Origin: Nymphaea colorata
Taxonomy: Eukaryota > Streptophyta > Magnoliopsida > Nymphaeales > Nymphaeaceae
Length of the DNA: 64,000 nucleotides
Assembly: GCF_008831285.2 (NCBI RefSeq)
Contig: NC_045143.1
Span: 23,932,302 to 23,996,301, forward strand
Direction of reading: 5' to 3'
Position 1 is the first letter of the stretch; the number at the start of each line of letters is the position of its first letter. The notes under the pieces are model-generated. The model was not told the DNA's origin, made no database searches, and worked only from the letters and a program-made list of their open reading frames with translations. Below are positions 11,070-22,498 of the stretch, one piece after another. Made by a program: the position numbers and the translations under genes.

Positions 11070-13189
11070 TGACACAAATTTAATTGCATTTAGAAGAGGA
11101 ATCGGGTATGTTTTATTTCTTTTCTCATTGTATACATCCACTTTTTTCCTTTACATGGCGAATGTAGCAAACAATGTGTAAAATATGGACGCCAATAAGT
11201 TCTGTTATGATGAATCCTTTCCAAATTCTCTCTAGTACTATCTTAACTAAATCAGTCTCAGTTTTATGTTTGGCTGAAAATAGTTGCTGTTTGAGCATGT
11301 TCAAAGTTCAGTTTGCAAGGTTGCCCCTGCCTGCCCATGGCACTATATCAATGTGAATCTCTGAGACGAACTTGCATAGCACAGTATCATGTCTCCCTAA
11401 TTCGATCTAATATAAGTGCAACGGTCTCTTGAAAATTTTCCTATTTTTTTTGTCTGTTAGTTGGCTGTCTTTGTTCTCGCTATTTTTTTGAATTGAATGC
11501 TTGCATTCAGAAACATTTATTAAATGAACTTTTGTTGTGGGTGCATTTCTGCACAGAAATATTATGTTTTAGACGTTTTTCAAGAACCGTGTAGAAGGTT
11601 TCTGTGCTCTAGGATCTGGTGGGGGGTGTTGGTTCTTGATTTTTGTAGACAGGTGTAATGTAGACGATGGTCATACCTTGGTACTTGAGTTGGTGCGATG
11701 ATGTCGATGTATTTTCCTGATCTGGTCTTTTGAATACTAAGGATTACCTAGCAGTAGCCTGTGAGCCTATTTGGGAAAGGGAACACTTCCCCTGGGCACA
11801 AAATGAGTCGCATCGCTTTTCTTTCCCCTAGGCACAAAATGGACATTTAACTGCCATTGGATGAGTTCTCTTCACGGGAGCACCACTCTGATTGCAACGC
11901 GACAATGGAGGATCTAACCGTACGTGTCCCTCATTTTGTTGTGATAACCTCATCCATCCGATATTGGGATTCATTCGAGTTTCTCCACTTTTGGTGGTTA
12001 ATTTCTACCGCATGCTTAGTCTTTAGATTTGGGTTTCAATGAATCTTTGAGATATCAGAATACATTCCATGATTTTGTGCACCATGGCTTGGGTAGGCCA
12101 AAGTAAAAACCTTTTCATCACCCGTAACACGTTCATAAGCCTTCTGTGAGTTCCTCTCTTTTCTTATTTTTTTCAGAGTCTTTTTGGATGAGCGGAAGGT
12201 TACTCTCACCATGTTTACTGTACTGGTGAGCGGAAGGTTAATCCCACGATGTCTACTCATTTGCAATGTTCTCAAGATATTCGCTTCCTTGCTTAATATC
12301 ATTCAATAAATACGCACATTCCTTATATTTAAATTGTGACTTTTCGTTGAAAAATAATTGGGTTTTGAGGGTGGGGCGGGGGGGGGGGGGGATCAAAAAA
12401 AGGGAAAGCAAATGGAGACTTGTGAGCCTCTACGAGGGAGGGAGAGAGAGAGAGAGAGAGCACGGGTAGTCTCCTTTACGTTAAACAAAGGAAGGGACTT
12501 TCTTGTTCAGACACTTTTTTAGCCGAGAGAAAAGCATGAACCGTCTCTTGCTTTGTGGATTATACAGACCTGTTGATAACGGAAATAAAAAAATTAATTT
12601 TGAAAAAAACAGAAAAATGGGAAACTTAAGCTCACACGAAAACGTCTTGCTGAGCTTTGGGAAAATGTGGGGCACATTATCAAAATTATGTACAACCATC
12701 AGCAATATATACCAAATGGAAACGTAGAAATTCAAAGGGATCCGTTGCAGTACAACTAGTGGTCAGGATCATGTTGGGGCGGTGAGATTTGAGGTATGGA
12801 TCAATTGTTTGCCCATTGTGCCAAATTCAACTGCTCTCCTTAAGAAAAAACATAATCCAGTATAATATAACAAACCCCAATATAAATTTGCCATTAGAGA
12901 CCAAAGATATGTATCAATCTTTTCAGACGATACTTTATTGCCCTCCAACCAGTGTTTCCCATGTGGGTGTCGTTGCACATCGGATCAACTACAAAATAAA
13001 ATCTTACTGCACAAAATGAAGGTTGAAATATTAGTTTTTGTTTTATTTAATAGTTTGAATTAATTTGTTGATTATTTTTTAAATATAAAAGAAGAGAAAT
13101 ATCTCAATGCAGGCTAATGGATATTGTCTGAAATCCATAGGTAAGCAAAGCCCCATGATGTCCAAATAGATATTGACAACATTGGTTCC
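11070..13189. other. 3' flank of the WDR26-type gene and intergenic DNA
   Basis: Includes the presumed 3' UTR. No clear polyadenylation site was fixed. A short imperfect direct repeat, GAGCGGAAGGTTA, occurs near 12189 and 12228. A 14-G run (12378-12391) and a GA microsatellite (about 12438-12461) are present. No reading frame resembles a known protein. Confidence 0.6.
12378..12461. repeat. 14-G run and (GA)n microsatellite
   Basis: An unbroken G14 at 12378-12391, and a GAGAGA tract at about 12438-12461, separated by about 45 bp of purine-rich DNA. Confidence 0.85.
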
Positions 13190-13948
13190 TTACGTCTAAA
13201 CTTGATAGGGTCCAAGGCCTTCTGCTCTCTAGAATAGAAGAGGCTACTGATTATGAGTTACTTGCTGAGCGAAGAACTTTGTCCCTCACTGGAGGAGGAT
13301 GACAATCTATGGAAGCAAAGAGCCTGGACAAATGGGTTGTGGTGTGGGAACCACTACACAGCCACCTTCCAAGCTATAGCTAGGGGCACACACTCCAAAA
13401 ATATTGGCCATCAGTATAATGGGCAATGTAATTGAAAATCCAAACCAGATAACATCTATGATGAATATTACCATAGCCTCCTAGTAGTTGAAGAAGGATG
13501 GGGTAATCTCTTCTCCAAGAAGGAAGAGGGAACATCAGTTACTATGGATGAGATGGGGACCTCTTTCCTCTCATCCCAAAAAGAGAAGGGGTTTGTGGGA
13601 TTCAGGATTATTGCCCCATCACCTTCTGTAACTCTTTACACAAGTCCATTACTAGATTCATGGCTAATCATATGAAGAAGAGCCTACAGCGAGTCATTAG
13701 TCCTGATTAGGGGTTTGTTTGTGTGGGAGATCAATGGTCGACAATACCGTCCTTGCCCTTGAAGCTATTCACTCCCTTCCAAAGCTAGAGCCATTCTCAT
13801 GCTGCTTTACGATGAAAGTCTCTAAGGCATACGACAAGTGTAGGTTCATTGGAATTTCTGTATAACAACTTGCATCATCTAAGATATGTCAACCCTTGGG
13901 CAGAGAGGATCCATACATGTATTTCCACTACCTCTGTGTCAGTGTTGG
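13190..13948 (+). pseudogene. L1-type LINE relic 1, RT 5' half (ORF2 fragment)
   Basis: Conceptual translation in changing frames follows plant L1 ORF2. The order is LEEDDNLWKQRAWTNGLW with FQAIARGTHSKNI (the region before RT), then RT blocks PITFCNSLHKSITRFMANHM, MVDNTVLALEAIHS, FTMKVSKAYDK, HWNFLYNNLHHLRY and TTSVSVLV. In-frame stops and frameshifts make it non-functional. The frame breaks at 13949 where a PIF/Harbinger-like element begins, and the LINE resumes at 17630. The 5' end and ORF1 are not recognised. Confidence 0.8.
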
Positions 13949-13967
13949 TAAGAAGTCGTTTGATTGC

Positions 13968-14335
13968 TGTCTATTGGGACAAGATAGATATGATATCCTG
14001 TCTATCACACTACTGTCCTGTCCTCATAGACAATGATGTTCATTGTCCACCGTTTGATAATTTTAAGATCAGAATACTACAATCTTCTTGTCTGACATTT
14101 GTTTCGTATATGTCTGCCCTATCTGTTCTGTCTGTCCTGTCCAGCGTTTGTTTCTGTTCTGTCCAATCTGTCTGCTCTGTCCAATGTTTGTGTCTTCTAT
14201 GGTCAATTTTATCTATTATGTCTATTCTGTCTAGTGTTTGTTTATGTTCTGTTTGAACTATCTGTTCTATCAATGATCAGTTTTGTCTATTATATCTGTT
14301 TTGTCTGCTATATGAAATTATATCTATATCAAATT
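13968..14335. repeat. TGTCC/TGTCT-rich subterminal region of the PIF/Harbinger-like element
   Basis: Dense repeats of CTGTCC, CTGTCT and TCTATT, with longer words such as CTGTCCAATGTTTGTGTC. Related sequence follows the same GTCGTTTGAT-type end at 48686 and 61856. Subterminal short repeats often serve as transposase-binding sites in DNA transposons; that role is inferred here. Confidence 0.6.
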
Positions 14336-16801
14336 AGGTGCATCTAAAAAACATCAAGTCGGACCCCATAAGAAAGAACACATTCAACTAGCAAGTTTAA
14401 TTTTTTTCCCTTTTTTTTGTGAAAAATTGGAAACAAAAAGACAAAATCTTTGTTTTTTGATCAATATGAAAAGATATTTTATGAGCATTTCCTTAGGAGG
14501 AATCAATTGGACTATTAAAATAACTACCTTACCTGTTCCATATGTCATGAATATTTATATCTACATGTTCTAAACAACACACGTACAATCTTAGGTTAGA
14601 TTAGTTATGTCAAAATAGTCTTTTCAAGTTGCAATCAGCAAACATTTATTACGAGAAGATTATAGTTTGAGGTAACAACGTGTAAGCCTCAACTTTGGTA
14701 CATGAGTCCATAGAGCCAACTTTACTATGTTCTTCAACTTTGGATCTTATTTCATGATACAACTATGGAAAAAACCTTGGTTCTATCACTAGTTAGTTAA
14801 GGCCTCAAGCTCCATAAGCACTAGTTTTCAACGCATGCAAATGTATAGGCCACGGTTTGTATGACCAGGGAAATCTACCAGCCTCTCAACCAATCGAGGC
14901 TTCATTGGGCTTCCCTTCTAAGACACGATGGGAAATTATACCAGAAACCAATATTACATACAAACTAACAAAGTGGAAAGGAAAGAAAATATGCCACAAA
15001 GATAGCACTACTCATTCTTTACGGAACGAACGAAGAATATGAAGTAATTAAACAAGCAACACACTGCCCTTATTTATCCAGCCTATGAAATTTTCTCAAC
15101 ATTCACACTACAAAGAGCTAAAAGTTTGGCACTAGACGACCAGGCCAGGCAGCCATGGGTGTTCACACTCTACTATCCATCCATTACAATTTCGACGAAA
15201 CCATTATATGGCCAGCTTCTGTCAACAGCGGCATCAACTCTGCCTTCAATCTTTACAGTCTTTGAACAATATTTGTCAACAATATTTACAAATTCTTGTT
15301 GCTTGCTGCATCTACTCTGTTTCTAACTATAATACAAGTGAAAGAAAGAAAAATAAAAAGGCAAAAGCAATTGACATTTGTGAACACTCTTTGGACACAC
15401 CCTTTTCACTTCTTACAGAAGCTCCACTGGAATTCCATGGTTCACCAACTATAGCAGAACAATCTTTATTACAGCCACCAATTGGAAATTAAGATGGAAC
15501 TGAAAAATAAGCTTCAACTGTGAAATTTGTTGGTTAGGAATTTAAACTGGGATCCAAAAATAAACTATGTTGAGGTAACCCATGACTCATGCAAAGCCAC
15601 AATCAAGTTCTTCATTTCTCTGCAGCACAAAATAATTAGTAAACACATACCAACTCGATGCTCTATGATTGAGCAACGACAAATGGCATATCAACATGGG
15701 AATTCAAACTTGAAACAAAGCCTACATAAGTGTATCAATGACTAGAAGACAGGTCTGCACTCATAAAAGAACATCAAGAGAGCAGGATGTAGTCTTAATT
15801 TCCACATACATACTCGCTTTAGTCGTGACTATGTGACCCTGTGCTGCAAGAAAATTTCGCTGAACCATCTCTTGGAGCAAAAATATTCAAAAGAAGATGA
15901 CAATTACTTGGAAGAATCCCGGTTCTTCACATCCATTAGCGATTTGAACCATTATGGCATGCCTATCTTCACCATCAAGCTTTGAGAAATCTATCACTGG
16001 AATCACCATGATCAATACTTCTACCTCTCTTCAGCAAACTCTCAAGAAAAGGCTACCGCACTAGCCATAAAGCGTATAAGGAGCAGAGCTAGGCACTCAA
16101 CTCGCAATGAAACAACACTCCAGTCATGTGGTTATTTATAAACTTCCTTTGGGTCTCAATCCATATAAAAGAAATAGCAATCTTCTTGGAAAATATGGTG
16201 GCCGGTGTATTAAATTATGAAGTAAATCGAAGGTCAATGTCCTCGATTGCAGGCCACAGATAGAGCCATTCCTTTGTTCTGTATTCGTGCATCTTCATCA
16301 TCACAGAATATTCATGAACAATCCTGCCAACCACAATGGCTGGAGCAATCTTTCCACCACTTTTGGAAGATTGAAGTCTGTGGGAGCTGCAAAAGGCTTC
16401 AAGACTATTTCCGCTCTGTTGAAGCTCCTGTGTGCATTTGCTCTCTGGCTTCTTAAGCTATGGTTTTGGTTAGATAACATGTTCCAATTTTTTTTTTTGT
16501 CGCAAACATGAGGTGGCAAAATGATTGAGAAGGAAAAATACCAAATTTGTTTACAGATGCCAAATGTGGACCAGATGAACTAAAATACAAATGAAAGCTA
16601 TTTAAGAATTTCAGCGAACACTTCATCGGTGATTAATGAATTTATAGAGTAACAACAGACAGAAAACCTAACAAGCACATTGCTCTGCTAGTCATATTCT
16701 TGGTAACAGTACAGAGAGGATGCCCTTAATAAATGCTTGGCCTTGTAAGCTTGTAAAGAAAGAGCGTGAAGGGAAGAAAAATATAACTGCATGAATATGT
16801 T
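14336..16801. other. Interior of PIF/Harbinger-like element, no recognised gene
   Basis: About 2.5 kb without a convincing coding sequence. Short frames (14857-15042, 15126-15326, 15208-15492, 16247-16519) overlap on both strands and show no family motifs. This could be decayed transposase or captured host DNA. Confidence 0.5.
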
Positions 16802-16890
16802 TTTCAATGGCGTTTCTAGGATGCCATAAAAATTTCACCATTTCAATGGCATTTCCAGGATGCCATAAAAATTTCACCATTTCAATGGCG
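16802..16890 (+). repeat. 39-bp tandem repeat, about 2.3 copies
   Basis: Units at 16802-16840 and 16841-16879 share TTTCAATGG, then ATGCCATAAAAATTTCACCA, with a third partial copy starting at 16880. Differences are two or three substitutions, so it looks recent. The 13-codon unit keeps a frame open, but no protein is implied. Confidence 0.85.
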
Positions 16891-16899
16891 TGGATAGAT

Positions 16900-17430
16900 G
16901 CAGGGAGGAAGGGAGGGAGTCAACGAGAGAAAGAAAGAGAAAAGGACCCCACATCGATGCAAAGGAGGAAAAACCCTAGTTACTGCAAATCAGAGACGAA
17001 TAGAGGGAAGGAGAGAGAGAGAAAACAAGAGAAAGAGAGAAAAATGAGAACTGGACCTCACTTGGAAAAGGTTATTCACGACAATGGAGCTCCTTGCAGC
17101 AATGAAGGTGATCGTACGACCCGTCGCTGATGCAATGGAGGAAGTGAGCAACAAAGAGAGGCATAGAGCAGTGGGTAAGGGAGAGACTGAGAAGAGAGAA
17201 GGGGGGGAGATGGAGGAGGAGGAGAGAAAGGGCAGTTCGGGGCGGAGAAGGAGAGCTCAGATGGAGGAGAAGGAGAGAAAGAGAAAGGGCTAGGGCAGTT
17301 CAGGGGTGGAGATGGAAGAGAAGGACAAAAAGAGAGAGGGATAGGGCAGCTCAGGGGCAGAGATGGAGGAGAAGGGGCAACTCGGGGGTGGAGATGGAGG
17401 AGGAGAGAAAGAGAGAGGGCGAGCTCGGGG
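16900..17430. repeat. Purine-rich degenerate minisatellite
   Basis: Strongly GA-biased on the plus strand. Loosely repeated units of roughly 45-50 bp are built on GGGCAGCTCAGGGGCAGAGA and TGGAGGAGAAGG. Frames through it give Glu/Arg/Gly-rich or Pro/Ser-rich low-complexity sequence and are not taken as genes. Confidence 0.65.
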
Positions 17431-17629
17431 TTTGGTAGAGGCCGTGGGGATAGAATGTCCGCGCAGTTCCGTGGTAAACCATAGAAGCATTGGAACGCCT
17501 CGACCTTTTATACCTATTTTTTCTATCCTGTGTGTCCTGACCATTCTCTGTCCAATATTTGCATCAACTTCGCCTAAACATAACGCATCTGTTTTGTTCC
17601 GTGGTGTTCCAATGCATTCAAACGACCTC

Positions 17630-17845
17630 TAATGGCACACTGAGCTCCTGTTTTGATATGCGTTGGGGACCTCTTTACCCCTATCTCTTCTTTAGTGGAG
17701 GTATTGTTGAATTGTGTATTATAAAGTTCGTAATAAGCAGATTTTGGTGCCCTCCATCCCTCTTATTAGTAAATGCCCTGGCATATTATCCTTTGCAGAC
17801 GATGGCATATTATCCTTTGCAGATGATGCTATATTTCTTTTTGCA
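17630..17845 (+). pseudogene. L1-type LINE relic 1, RT catalytic region with duplicated FADD box
   Basis: Continues the LINE interrupted at 13948. The region starts with an NGT block and WGPLYPYLFFSGGIVE (the RQGDPLSPYLF block), shifts frame, then reads CPGILSFADDGILSFADDAIFLF. FADD is the catalytic Asp-Asp box of RT; here the 24-nt unit encoding it is present twice in tandem (about 17780-17827). Stops and frameshifts show it is dead. Confidence 0.75.
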
Positions 17846-18157
17846 TGAGAAATTCTCTCTTTTGTAGAGAAGCTAGTCCAGCCAAATCCACCGGTGACCC
17901 AAAAGGCCAAAACTGCTCCAGCAATTCCAATCACACCTGGCCCATTGTCTCCCTCCCTATCACTTACTTGGAACTTCCAATATTTGATGGCGCATGAAGA
18001 AACTAGCATCTCGAAAAACAGGATTGTTATCCTACATATGTATGCTTTGTTTGAGCAACTGTCCTCTCTAGCACTATGGATTTTTCACCTTTCCTAAATC
18101 CACTAGGAGAAAACTCTAAACAACCATGGCTACATTTGGAGGCAAAACTACCACCAT
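17846..18157. other. Unresolved host sequence left of the Tekay/Del-type element
   Basis: The sequence between the LINE RT relic and the Gypsy target duplication. It is contiguous, across the Gypsy element, with Copia gag sequence at 25983-26085, so it may be the decayed remainder of that antisense Copia. Neither the Copia zinc knuckle nor a certain LINE block could be read. A stretch near 17955 resembles the LINE YLGLP block by chance or decay. Confidence 0.35.
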
Positions 18158-18162
18158 TTTGG
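18158..18162. other. Target site duplication TTTGG, left
   Basis: TTTGG directly before the LTR terminus; an identical copy is at 25978-25982. Confidence 0.9.
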
Positions 18163-21146
18163 TGTCACGACCCAAGTTTTTGACACCATTTTGTTTTTGT
18201 ATAAATAATAGCGGAAGTAACATTGAATCATGACCAAAACCAAATCCAAATCCAACATATTGTATTAAAAGACAATATGATTTATTTCAATAATAAAACA
18301 CTTGGACCCAAACAACCAAAATAACCACAATGCCCAAAACCGATGCAGTGTTCAAATTGCCAATGCCCATCCATCACAAGCCTGAGGATGTCGATCTAGC
18401 AGCCACACTCTCAAGAACTACCTGTAGAGATAAAAGGAAGGGCCAGAATTCCTCTGAGTAAGGAAAAAATCCAACCATGAATGGAACATGACCCAACAAA
18501 GTACTATTTGGTCTCGTCAAACAAATTCATAATTCATATGGGGATCTTATGGTCAACAGCCACAAGTCATCAAATCTTAATACACAATAGAGTTACATCG
18601 CATTATAAAAAACGAGGTGTACATAACCTCCAAAAATTCGTAGACTTCCTACCATGCCTATCATTACAATGGGTATGGTTATCGTGCCGAACAACAACAG
18701 AAATCCCCGTTGGCACAACTCATAGGTACAAAGAACATATCTTCACCAGGTGATCCAACTGATTGAGGGTAACCTGCAGCGAAGCCTCCTGAGATATCTT
18801 AGATCGCCGCTGCAGTAGCAGGGTCCAACCACCAGTGTTATCTGAAGTGGTAGACCGGCCCCTCTAGGCACCCAAGTTGAGGGACCAGGAGACGCCTCAC
18901 TCTCCAACAAAAATAGCAAAATCCAGGGCCCTTGTGCCGCCCAATACCCTGTGGGCCCTCCAGTGCAGACAGAGAAGTGTGAGACAACAGTGAGCTAACG
19001 CGCACTACTATCTCCCGGGCGGAACCAACCATTAGGCAAAACACAAGCTCGCACTCACATATACCAATGCATACATAGTCCACGTTTCGCCTACGAAATT
19101 TGAATGTGAGGGTTTATCATCACTAGACACCGTCTACTACCTCTCACAAAAACCACCCTCAGGCTCGATTTCCTAGACAAAAGCAATAAGCCATTTTCTA
19201 ACTTAATTTAATGGCAACAAAGCAAAGTCGAATAGACATGCATCAATACAAAGTATATCATGCTCAGAAATCTTAAATAATAATATTGTGATCATCATAT
19301 AGAAACAAGAGATTTCAAAACCTTTTTTCTGAAATTTTAAATAAAACTGAGGGTACCACAAAGCAATAATGCCAAACATTACGTTTTTCCATCGAAATTG
19401 CAAACAAATATAAGAAAACCCCCTTTTTGACAATTTGAGAAACTGAGGAGGTACTATTTCACAATTTCGTATGAAATCTCTGGTTTTTGATGAAAATAAC
19501 TTTTGCAAGCCTCTTTCTAAAAAAGTTTTCAGCAAAAACGTTGCGGCATGGATTTCTAATAAGGTGGACTAATTTTGCTAATAAGGTGGACTAATTTTGA
19601 AAATTCTCAAATTTGATATAAATTAGGTTGAACCCTAGATTTTTCTCATTTCCTCACCCGACTTTCTCTCTCCTCACGGGAGCGCCCCCCTCTTCTTCTC
19701 GTTCGACCGATGGTGGCTTGCACCGATTCTTCAGCAACCCAAAACCAGAGAGTGATGGATCTCCCTTTGCCGCGAGATCCGTCGTTCAGATTTTCCGCGA
19801 CCGCGCCATTGACCGACCGACCGACTCCCCTAGCCGTCGTCGCCGCCGCCGCCTCTTCCCCTGCTCTCGTTCATTCAACACTGTCATTTTCTGGCAACGG
19901 GGATGAACCACAAGCCAAGAGGAATGACAAGAGGAGGACGCTGCGTTCCACCTTTAACCAAGTCGCCTCTCTGCCCCCAGCGTGGGGAAGATGGCTGGTT
20001 TTCCAGTCGATCGGGTGACAACTTCTACTCGTTGGTAAAAACCTATCATCTATCCTTCCTTCCCTTCGATTTGGGTGTTGATTTTAAGCTTACTGTATGT
20101 CGAGCAGAGGCAGCCTTGCTCTCTGCCGGTGACGTTCTGGACTACTCCTTTTTTTTTTTTCGTTTGATTATATACTAGGTTTGGGATGACAACAGAGTCT
20201 TCCCCCTTGCATTTTGTATAGCAAGTTATGTGATCAAACCCTCCATGAGGGTTCCAGTGGATCGTTATTTTCTGCAGATGGTTTGGATTTTCTAACGAAA
20301 CCCTTATCTCCGATATGCATGCTTTGTTCTAAGGTCGACTCTAGTCTCACTTTCTCATGAATGGAATAACAAAAGAAAACAAGGGGAAACAACATAATAC
20401 GAACATCAGAAAGGCTCGAAACCCAACAAAGACTAACATGCTTCACACTTTATACCTCGCATGCTTCATTTTCTTTTTCTATGAAATCAGAGAGAACTAT
20501 AACTAAGAGCACTGTATTCCCATTCTAGCATACAACCATTCATGAATGATTCATATTTAGGCATGTACACACATAGATCCATCATTATATCATGCAACCA
20601 TATATTTATCTCTATCTATAAGCAGTAAAAAATACAAGGGCTTCATGATCTATTCACAACTGAATATTCCTCATACCTGTAAAATCGGAGATGAATTTCC
20701 AGCCGCAACTCTTCTATGCTGCTGGTTCCTTTCCAGCAGTCCCTTCCCTTGATCTCAACCGTAAGAAAGCAGAGATGAGGATCTCTTCCTCTCTTTCCCC
20801 CCCTCTCTCTCTCTCTCTCTCTCAATTTCTCCATTGCTGGACGTTTTCCTGTAGTGCTGCAGTAAAAGGAATGGTCATTTTCTGTAAAATGGGGTTAAAT
20901 AAACCCTCTACAAGCCTCCCATAACAGTCATACAATTTTTTGTTTTTCCTCATTCCATTAATATTTCAGTTACTCTTGTAGTCGGGTTTATCCTTGGTAA
21001 CCCGTTCTTCTCTTTCCATAACTGTTCTCTTTATAATGGAAATGACAATTTCAAGTATATATTTAACAGTCTACTATTTAGTATTCCTTCCCATATTAAT
21101 GCTTTTCATAATTAAGGAAAAAGAAAAGAAAATCGTGGGCCTTACA
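18163..21146 (-). repeat. 3' LTR of the Tekay/Del-type element (2984 bp)
   Basis: On the plus strand it starts TGTCACGACCCAAG and ends GGGCCTTACA, giving TG...CA termini. It aligns over its length with 23238-25977. It retains 325 bp (19885-20209) that the other LTR has lost between CATTTT repeats. Short frames inside it, such as 19628-20018, are not taken as genes. Confidence 0.88.
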
Positions 21147-21160
21147 TTCCCCCCTAAAAA
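21147..21160 (-). promoter_or_regulatory. Polypurine tract of the Tekay/Del-type element
   Basis: The minus strand reads TTTTTAGGGGGGAA directly upstream of the 3' LTR. It follows the TTTCGAGGATGAAATTTC sequence typical just before the PPT of Del/Tekay elements. The PPT primes plus-strand cDNA synthesis. Confidence 0.7.
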
Positions 21161-21189
21161 GAAATTTCATCCTCGAAATTTGAGCATAC

Positions 21190-22498
21190 TTTAATGAAAC
21201 AACTGGGGGTAACTCTTTCTCATGTCCTGTTCTGGATCCCACATACATTCTTTGATGCCATGATGCTGCCACTCTGCTTGAACTAGTGGGATGGTCTTCT
21301 TTTGCAATATACGTTCCTTTTGATATACGATTCGAAGTGGCTTTTCTTCTGTTGTCATGTCTTCTTACAAATCAACTTCTTCGTAGTCTATCACATGTGA
21401 AGGACCAGGTACTTATTTCCTTAGCATTGACACGTGAAATACTAGATGAACATGGTTGTATTGCTATGGATAAGCAACCTTTCCAACTTTATCCAAAATC
21501 TCAAATGGACCAACGTATCTTGGGCTCAATTTTCCCTTCTTTTTGAATCGAAAAACACTTTTGGAAGGTGATATCTTGACAAATACGCGATCTCCTCCTT
21601 CAAAAGCTAGCTCTCTTCGTCATCGGTCTGCATAACTCTTTTGTCGACTCTAAGCAGCCAAAAGTTTCTTTCTAATCATGTTGACCTGGTCAGTGTAGTG
21701 TTGGTTACTAAGGGATCCTCAATTTTGTTGTTTCCTATCTCAGTCCAACATGATGGTGATCTACAAGGTCGGTCATAAAGAGCTTCAAACAAAGTCATTC
21801 CAATGCTAGAATGATAGTTGTTGTTGTAGGTAAATTCGGCCAACTTTATATGTTCATCACATTCACCATTCCATTACAAAACACAAGCTCTTAACATATC
21901 CACTAGAGTCTGAATGGTTCGCTCGGATTGCCCATCAGCTAACAAATCACATTGATTTAGGGATTCCATGAAGTCTCACAATTTCATCAACATACAAATC
22001 AACCAAACTTGCAAGTGATTGTAAAATATTGATAGGAAGGAAATGTGCAGATTTAGTTAGACGATCCACCACTACCCAAATAGCGTCGTGCTGTCGTCGA
22101 GTACGTGGTAACCCTACTATGAAATCCATTGTCATGTCTTCTCATTTCCATTGAGGAATCTCTATTCATTGCATCAAGCCACCCGGTTTCTGATGTTCCA
22201 TTTTAACCTGTTGACACACCAAGCATCGTGAGACGAACTCGGTAATCTCTTTCTTCATTCCGGGCCACCAAAAGTTTATTCTTAAATTTGATACATCTTG
22301 GTGCTTCCTAGATGTATGGTGCATTTTGTTTTGTGTGCCCCTTCTAGCAGCTTGTTTTTCACCTCTAGATCATTTGGAACATACAATCTACCATTGAACC
22401 ATACAGATCCATCATCATCTTTACAATAAGGAGTTTCCTCTATGTGACACTCGCGTATCAACTTCGTATATTCAGGGCTCTATTTTTCAATAATTTCC
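21190..22498 (-). pseudogene. Gypsy integrase and chromodomain relic
   Basis: Read on the minus strand in shifting frames. There is the HHCC zinc-finger end SRCLVCQQVKMEHQKPGG (near 22180-22230). Next comes the catalytic core start TMDFIVGLPRTRRQHDAIWV and DRLTKSAHFLPI (21947-22135). A GKLSPRYVGPFEILDKVGKV block (about 21485-21545) follows. The C-terminal tail has ERILQKKTIPLVQAEWQHHG and MWDPEQDMRKSYPQLF (about 21190-21330), which resembles the reduced chromodomain of Tekay/Del elements. Several stops and frameshifts; no functional integrase is expected. Confidence 0.8.

Larger units (their letters stand above)
13952..17629. mobile_element. PIF/Harbinger-like DNA element with TIRs and TAA duplication (copy 1)
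   Basis: The left end GAAGTCGTTTGATTGC (13952-13967) and the reverse complement of the right end GAGGTCGTTTGAATGC (17614-17629) match at 14 of 16 positions. Both sides carry TAA (13949-13951 and 17630-17632). A 3-bp TWA duplication and a GNGNNNGTTTGAT-type terminus are hallmarks of PIF/Harbinger and Tourist elements. Removing it reconnects an L1 RT: TTSVSVLV before, and an NGT...WGPLYPYLF block after, with a one-base slip. The 3678-bp interior shows no recognisable DDE transposase or Myb-like ORF, so it is probably non-autonomous. It carries TGTCY-rich subterminal DNA (left), and a 39-bp tandem repeat and purine-rich repeats (right). Confidence 0.75.

Noticed and set aside
17084-17544. Glu/Arg-rich and Pro/Ser-rich frames on both strands
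   Set aside because: Low-complexity purine-rich tandem DNA inside a transposon; no domain, no splice support.
17940-18060. A LPITYLELPIF stretch resembling the LINE YLGLP block
   Set aside because: The spacing from the FADD box is too short, and the surrounding residues do not follow L1. The same DNA is contiguous with antisense Copia gag across the Gypsy insertion.
19628-20018. Ser/Pro/Arg-rich frames in the LTR (also 24778-25194)
   Set aside because: They lie within both LTR copies, change frame between them, and show no conserved domain.
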